Assembly (NCBI GenBank): GCA_009667805.1
Contig: CM019064.1
Coordinates: forward strand, 270,053,662 to 270,117,661
DNA length: 64,000 bases
Origin: Leptobrachium leishanense
Lineage: Eukaryota; Chordata; Amphibia; Anura; Megophryidae
Direction of reading: 5' to 3'
The notes under the pieces: model-generated
Seen by the model: only the letters and a program-made list of their open reading frames with translations
Databases searched by the model: none
What the model was told of the DNA's origin: nothing
Position numbers and translations under genes: made by a program
In this document: piece after piece, positions 59,454 to 64,000 of the stretch
Layout of the letters: every line of letters starts with the position of its first letter
Position numbering within the stretch: position 1 is the first letter of the stretch

Positions 59454-61060
59454 CTCCTTATTACTTTTATGGGGATTTTACACTTTCTTATTTAATAGTC
59501 TCTCCTTGGGTGTTTGATATGTCTCTACAGATTTTATCCAGAACCTCAAGTGTTAAATACATATCCCACGTTTTAAAGAATTGGTACTATAGATATTTTT
59601 TTCAAAATAAAGTGATTGATAGTAAAAGGTTTAAATGAGAAAAAAAAACACCTGAAACGTGGAGTGTTAAATCTATTGTTTTTTATTTTGTTTTATAGAA
59701 ATAATTTTTTGCAACAATACATAAGTAAATACATCAAAGCATTTTATAGATTCCAGTTTTCTAGTCACTACTAATTACTATACACATTATAGACTATAGA
59801 CATTGTAAAATAGTTGTTTTGGCTTTCAGCTTACCAACTTTTAATATCAACATGGTATGGCATTGTTTCTGATTAGAATCTGTTTTATAAGAAACCAAAG
59901 TCGCTGATTGCTATTTAATGGAGCATCACATTTTATGCAGAGTGAATTGAGTGGTGAATGGGATGCAAAATGGGAATTCAGTTAAATCAGGTAGCTAAGG
60001 GAGGGGATAATATTTCAGGAAATTTGACAGTGTTGAAATACAATTCCTGATCTATAAAATCAAGTTTGAAGACTATTTTTGCAGTTAAATGTATGTCATT
60101 GTCTAACCGGTACAAATTCATGTTTTACATGATCATTTGAGAAGATAAAGAAGAGAGTCTACAAGCACATAACAGTGACATGGTTCCTGCAGAATATTCA
60201 TTGTATAGATTTTACAACAAGGCAAAACACAATTATAAATTCAACTTTTGAAGACATGTTTTCTTACCTGTGCTAAATCAAATACTGATTATCTGCTAAA
60301 CATAGCTGAAAAATATAAGGAGCTTTTGTTAACAAGATGGTTTTATGTGGGATGATAGCCAAAACTGGGTTGGTATCGTATACTGTATGCAAGACATAAT
60401 AATCTGATATATAGCAAGTTGAGCTGTAAGTCTAGTAGATAAATTGTACACTGACTTGAGAACAGCAGCTTATGCATATCCCTCAAGAACAATCTGTCAT
60501 TGGCAATCTTCAACACCAGCTTTTTTACTGATTTGCCAGAGCTATTTTGTTTCACTGGAGATACAAGACTACTTAGTATTGTTAAAAGAAGAAAAAAACA
60601 ACAAGAAAATGACATTTTTTTCCCTTATGTACATATTGAGTAGATAATATCTTCTACTGAAATTGCTAACGTTGTGGTTTTAAAATACAAAAATATTTAG
60701 TTGAAAATATATTTTCTTTTTTTAATACAAAATATAGACATTTGTACGGAGTACATTTGAATCAATGGTCGCAATGTAATAGTAAAAAATGTTTGTCTTT
60801 CAAAATGACTTTGCATAAATTTTTCTATCTATATTACTCTGACTTTAATGTTAAACAGTTCTACATTATGTCGATTCTAATATCTCTTATGCAATAGTGA
60901 TGTATAGCATCAGTGCAATATTGGAAAGGACTCAAAATAGGACTTTAAGAACCAAACCTCATAATGGTCATGTATTTTTATTCCTATATCCTCCATCAAG
61001 CTATCAAAAGTATTCAGAGGTAAAATAAAGAATTTTAGGACCTTATCTCTATTTATAGAA
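59454..61060. other. No gene or repeat recognised
   Basis: AT-rich, likely single-copy, with no supported ORF. Confidence 0.5.
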
Positions 61061-61390
61061 ATGTTTATGCTTACTTGCACATTGCGCATGCGCGTCAGGG
61101 AGAGAAACAGCCAGCTTGCACAAGGGACATAAAAATCCACAGGAGAGTTGCACACACAGCGTCTCTCCAACGGATCAGCTTTTTTTTCTGTCCCTTGCCC
61201 AAAGTACCCACGACCATCACCCCTGCCCTGAGTCACCCCCGGCGGCTGGTGCAGGGGAGGCTCTGAGCGCTGCATGCCAGAACCAGCACGGCAAAGAACT
61301 GGGGACGTGAGCACGGCGCTGGAACAAGGTAAGTATTGGCCTCCCTGCAACTGGGCAGTGCACCCCACCAGCACCATCCCCTTGAGCCTG

Positions 61391-61710
61391 CTCCCGTGAG
61401 CTTACAATCTAAGGGGTCCATTGAGCTTACAATCTAAGGGGTCCCATGAGGTTACAATCTAAGGAGTCCCATGAGCTTACAATATAAGAGGGGTCCTGTT
61501 CCCGTGAGCTTACAATCTAAGGGGTCCTGTTGTGAGCTTACAGTTTAAGGCGTCCTGTTCCTGTGAGCTTGCAATCTAAGAGGGTCCTGTTCCCATGAGC
61601 TTACATTCTAAGAGGGTCCTGTTCCAATGAGCTTACAATCTAAGGGGGCCTGTTCCCGTGAGTTTACAATCTAAGGGGGCTGTTCCTGTGAGTTTACAAT
61701 CTAAGAGGGG
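61391..61710. repeat. Minisatellite derived from an L2 3' tail
   Basis: About eleven units of 25-33 bp built on GTGAGCTTACAATCTAAGGG followed by a variable GTCCTGTTCC. The complement, TAGATTGTAAGCTCAC, is the L2 tail text seen at 8697 (TAGACTGTAAGCTCC) and at 48500. Units vary in spacer length, so it is an old or unequal array. Confidence 0.88.
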
Positions 61711-61729
61711 AAAGAGGAGCCCATCCCCC

Positions 61730-62100
61730 AAAATGCTCACCTTGCATCCCGCGGCGAGAATGGCGGCCCAAACTACCACTTCTGGCCACCGGGAGCAGAT
61801 TGAGACCGGGGGAAACAAGTCCCCAGTCTCCCTTCGCGATCACTCTGCTAACCAGCAGGATCTTGGGAGAGGCGAAATCCTGCAGGTCAAGTGGCCCGGC
61901 AGCATAAGCCTCCATGGAGTCCTATGGACCCCATGGAGGGGATGCTCGGAACAGCACTTTAGCGCTCTCCTGAACATCCTGGACCCTAGCAGCTGCTACT
62001 CAGTGACTGCCCCTTAATCCACTGGGAAAAAGGGGCACTATAGGGGGATTTAGCTAAAGCTAATTTTTCCCCTTGCATCCCTGTTTTAGCGAGGCCCAAG
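61730..62100 (-). repeat. Family D interspersed repeat, copy 3
   Basis: Inverted relative to the copies at 8846 and 15600: contains CATGGAGTCCTATGGACCCC, a GGGATGCTCGG block and, at the right, CCTTGCATCCCTGTTTTAGC. The first half of its terminal hairpin seems missing. Confidence 0.55.
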
Positions 62101-64000
62101 TGATATTGCCCTTGGTATACTATGAAATAAAGCAGTATTCCCCTCTACTCTATTAATCATCCACCTGGTGTTTCATGGGAATTTAACGTGATTTGCTCTC
62201 TTGCTGAGGTGTTCTCTGAGAGATAATTTGCACTAAAAGTCAGATAGGGCTGGAAGAAAGGAAATCATTGCTGGTTACTTTCCCTTTTCAGAAGGGCAAC
62301 CAAAAGCCACATTCTGTAATTTCATATTCTATGAGTACGGAAAACATTTATTTAATAATATCTTGTGTGTAAAGCTGTTCTATATGCTGTCATAAACTAT
62401 ATCTGTATTTTGATGTGCAATATTCCTGCCCTATATCTTTGTCACAATGTTGAATTAACCAAGACAATAGACAAATTTTAGATGATCTGCTGGTTCTTGA
62501 CTGTAATTGAAGGATATACAGTATTAGACCTGTAGGCTTACTCTGCTATATTGTACATCAAGAGAAAATGATAGTTATTGCCTTTCATAAAGATTTCCTT
62601 GGGATGCACATGACTAACTCTACAGATAATTTTGCAAAACTAAATAATTAACTTCTTTCTTAGTACAAGATAATATTTTACATGTAATGTATTGTCAGAG
62701 ATCTCAAACATGAATTTAATGAGAATCTGATTTATTTATGATGCAAATTTGATTCTCAGCGCATAGCTTGTTATAGGGAAATAATTAGTCCCGCTGTATA
62801 TTGCAAATATAATGATATTGTCCAGAATTTTCTATGAAGGACAGAGAAGGAAACATTGTGTTTTATTTCTGCTTGATTAATATCTGTGTTTTGATTTTAG
62901 CTAGTATCATAACACCCTAGGATAGATAACCATGGAGACAAATTATAGTCAGAATGCTTTCATTTGTTAGTTGCTTGATAGTTTATTTCACAAAGACAAA
63001 TTCTAGCTCTCCCTCCCATTGGAACATTTCTGACAGTTTTCTTTATTGTCATTCATTTGATAAGGGAAGTAAATTATTGAATTCAAAGGAAGGTTTAACA
63101 TTGGTTGTGTATACCGAGGTTATGGGTGCTTACGTTATATTGCATTTATTATGAAATATCTTCAGTGTAGGTGAAGTGTAGATTGTAGAACAACACGTCC
63201 ACCAACTTGACGGCTAGAAAACCGACACAGTAGCAGTGCAATTACAGCAATCTGGAAACTAAAGCATTTTGTTCAGTAAAGATTGATATTGAAAGTGCTT
63301 GTGAGGCTCGTGAAAGCCTTACAAATTTCCTGCATTTAAGGTCATGCCTTCTAACAATAACAACTTAGATGAGTAGACAAGGTTTAGCCATAAAAGCACA
63401 GAGGTATTGGGTTCAAGGTAGGATCAAGAAGGTCATGTAGAATTTTATAATAACTGTACAGAATGATGAGACCTCTGACCCTCTTGTCGATAAGTTAAAA
63501 CAAATATGGCTAGTGATGGCTTTAAGACATACAGTATTAACTATTTAGTTAGCTGGAAAATATTTTATAAAAAGAAGAGACATTTCTTATTTTTTAAAAT
63601 AAAAATACAGTTACACAAAGTAATTAATTTCTATAATGAATACTGCAAATAAAGGCCATTATATAAAATGTACAAAAAGACGTGATTTTCTGTTTAACCA
63701 GTATTTGATAAATCCTTCCTATTTTTTGGATTAGGACCGAGATATCACAGGAGGAGTTAAAAGTCAATCAGGATTAGGACCAAAAGCAATTAAAATAGCT
63801 TCTTTTTTCACAGAAATGCTTTTTTAGAGCTCATATATTAAAATATGTAAAGCAATATGTGCAAACTGGAAATTATGATTTCCTAATAGAAAGTGCGTAG
63901 AAAACATCACTCACGTTATAGTTGTTGGCTGGTGCTGAAAATAATACAATCAATGTATATATTGACTATGTTCTTAATTGCTTTATGATTTTAGATCTCA
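62101..64000. other. No gene or repeat recognised
   Basis: AT-rich, likely single-copy, to the end of the window. The longest ORFs are under 70 codons and unsupported. Confidence 0.5.

Noticed and set aside
61390..61710. CRISPR-like array because of regular repeats with short variable spacers
   Set aside because: Units are imperfect, spacers are 5-13 bp variants of one another, and the unit is an L2 tail; this is vertebrate DNA.

Overview
The window is repeat-rich intergenic or intronic DNA from a vertebrate, most likely an amphibian and probably a frog. This rests on the transposon community: CR1 and L2 LINEs, sushi-like chromodomain Gypsy elements, a Penelope-like element with a GIY-YIG domain, Tc1 elements, large hAT elements, and Harbinger-, piggyBac- and mariner-like MITEs. 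Species cannot be named from sequence alone. I found no convincing host gene, tRNA, rRNA or CRISPR; every long ORF belongs to a mobile element and nearly all are broken.

Layout. 1-2836: 5' part of a CR1 LINE on the minus strand, running off the window start. 3000-8846: an L2 LINE split by a hAT element (3496-8692, TSD CTCTAGAC), itself split by a near full-length CR1 (3548-7548). 8846-9880: family D repeat and an old L2. 11040-11943: 0.9 kb MITE. 12342-13977: complete but dead Tc1, abutting a second Tc1 relic. 15072-15474: 0.4 kb inverted repeat. 15600-17110: family D and a Penelope-like tail with a 40 bp-arm hairpin. 19146-27655: SINE, two 3' CR1 pieces, a hAT-like element carrying a minisatellite, piggyBac-like and palindromic MITEs, and a Tc1 relic. 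27656-30742 holds nothing recognisable.

30743-46645 is a hAT element with a perfect 8 bp duplication (ATGTCTAC) and a broken BED-finger transposase. A Gypsy (32755-43695, TSD GCATG) interrupts the transposase, and a second, much younger Gypsy (35021-40433) interrupts the reverse transcriptase of the first. 46692-49226 holds a 0.9 kb MITE, an L1 3' end, an internally deleted L2 and a SINE tail. 49530-59445 is a second element of the same hAT family (TSD CTCATATC). It contains a Penelope-like element with a hammerhead-like motif, an unclassified 1 kb element, a hairpin, and a third hAT of the same family (55162-58403, TSD GTTACGGT) loaded with MITEs. 59446-61060 and 62110-64000 look single-copy; between them lie an L2-tail-derived minisatellite and another family D copy.

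The genes do not form a cellular pathway. The value of the window is a readable insertion history: target-site duplications and empty-site paralogues within the window order more than a dozen transposition events. Two minisatellites are built from the 3' tails of dispersed retroelements. No clearly new cellular system was found.
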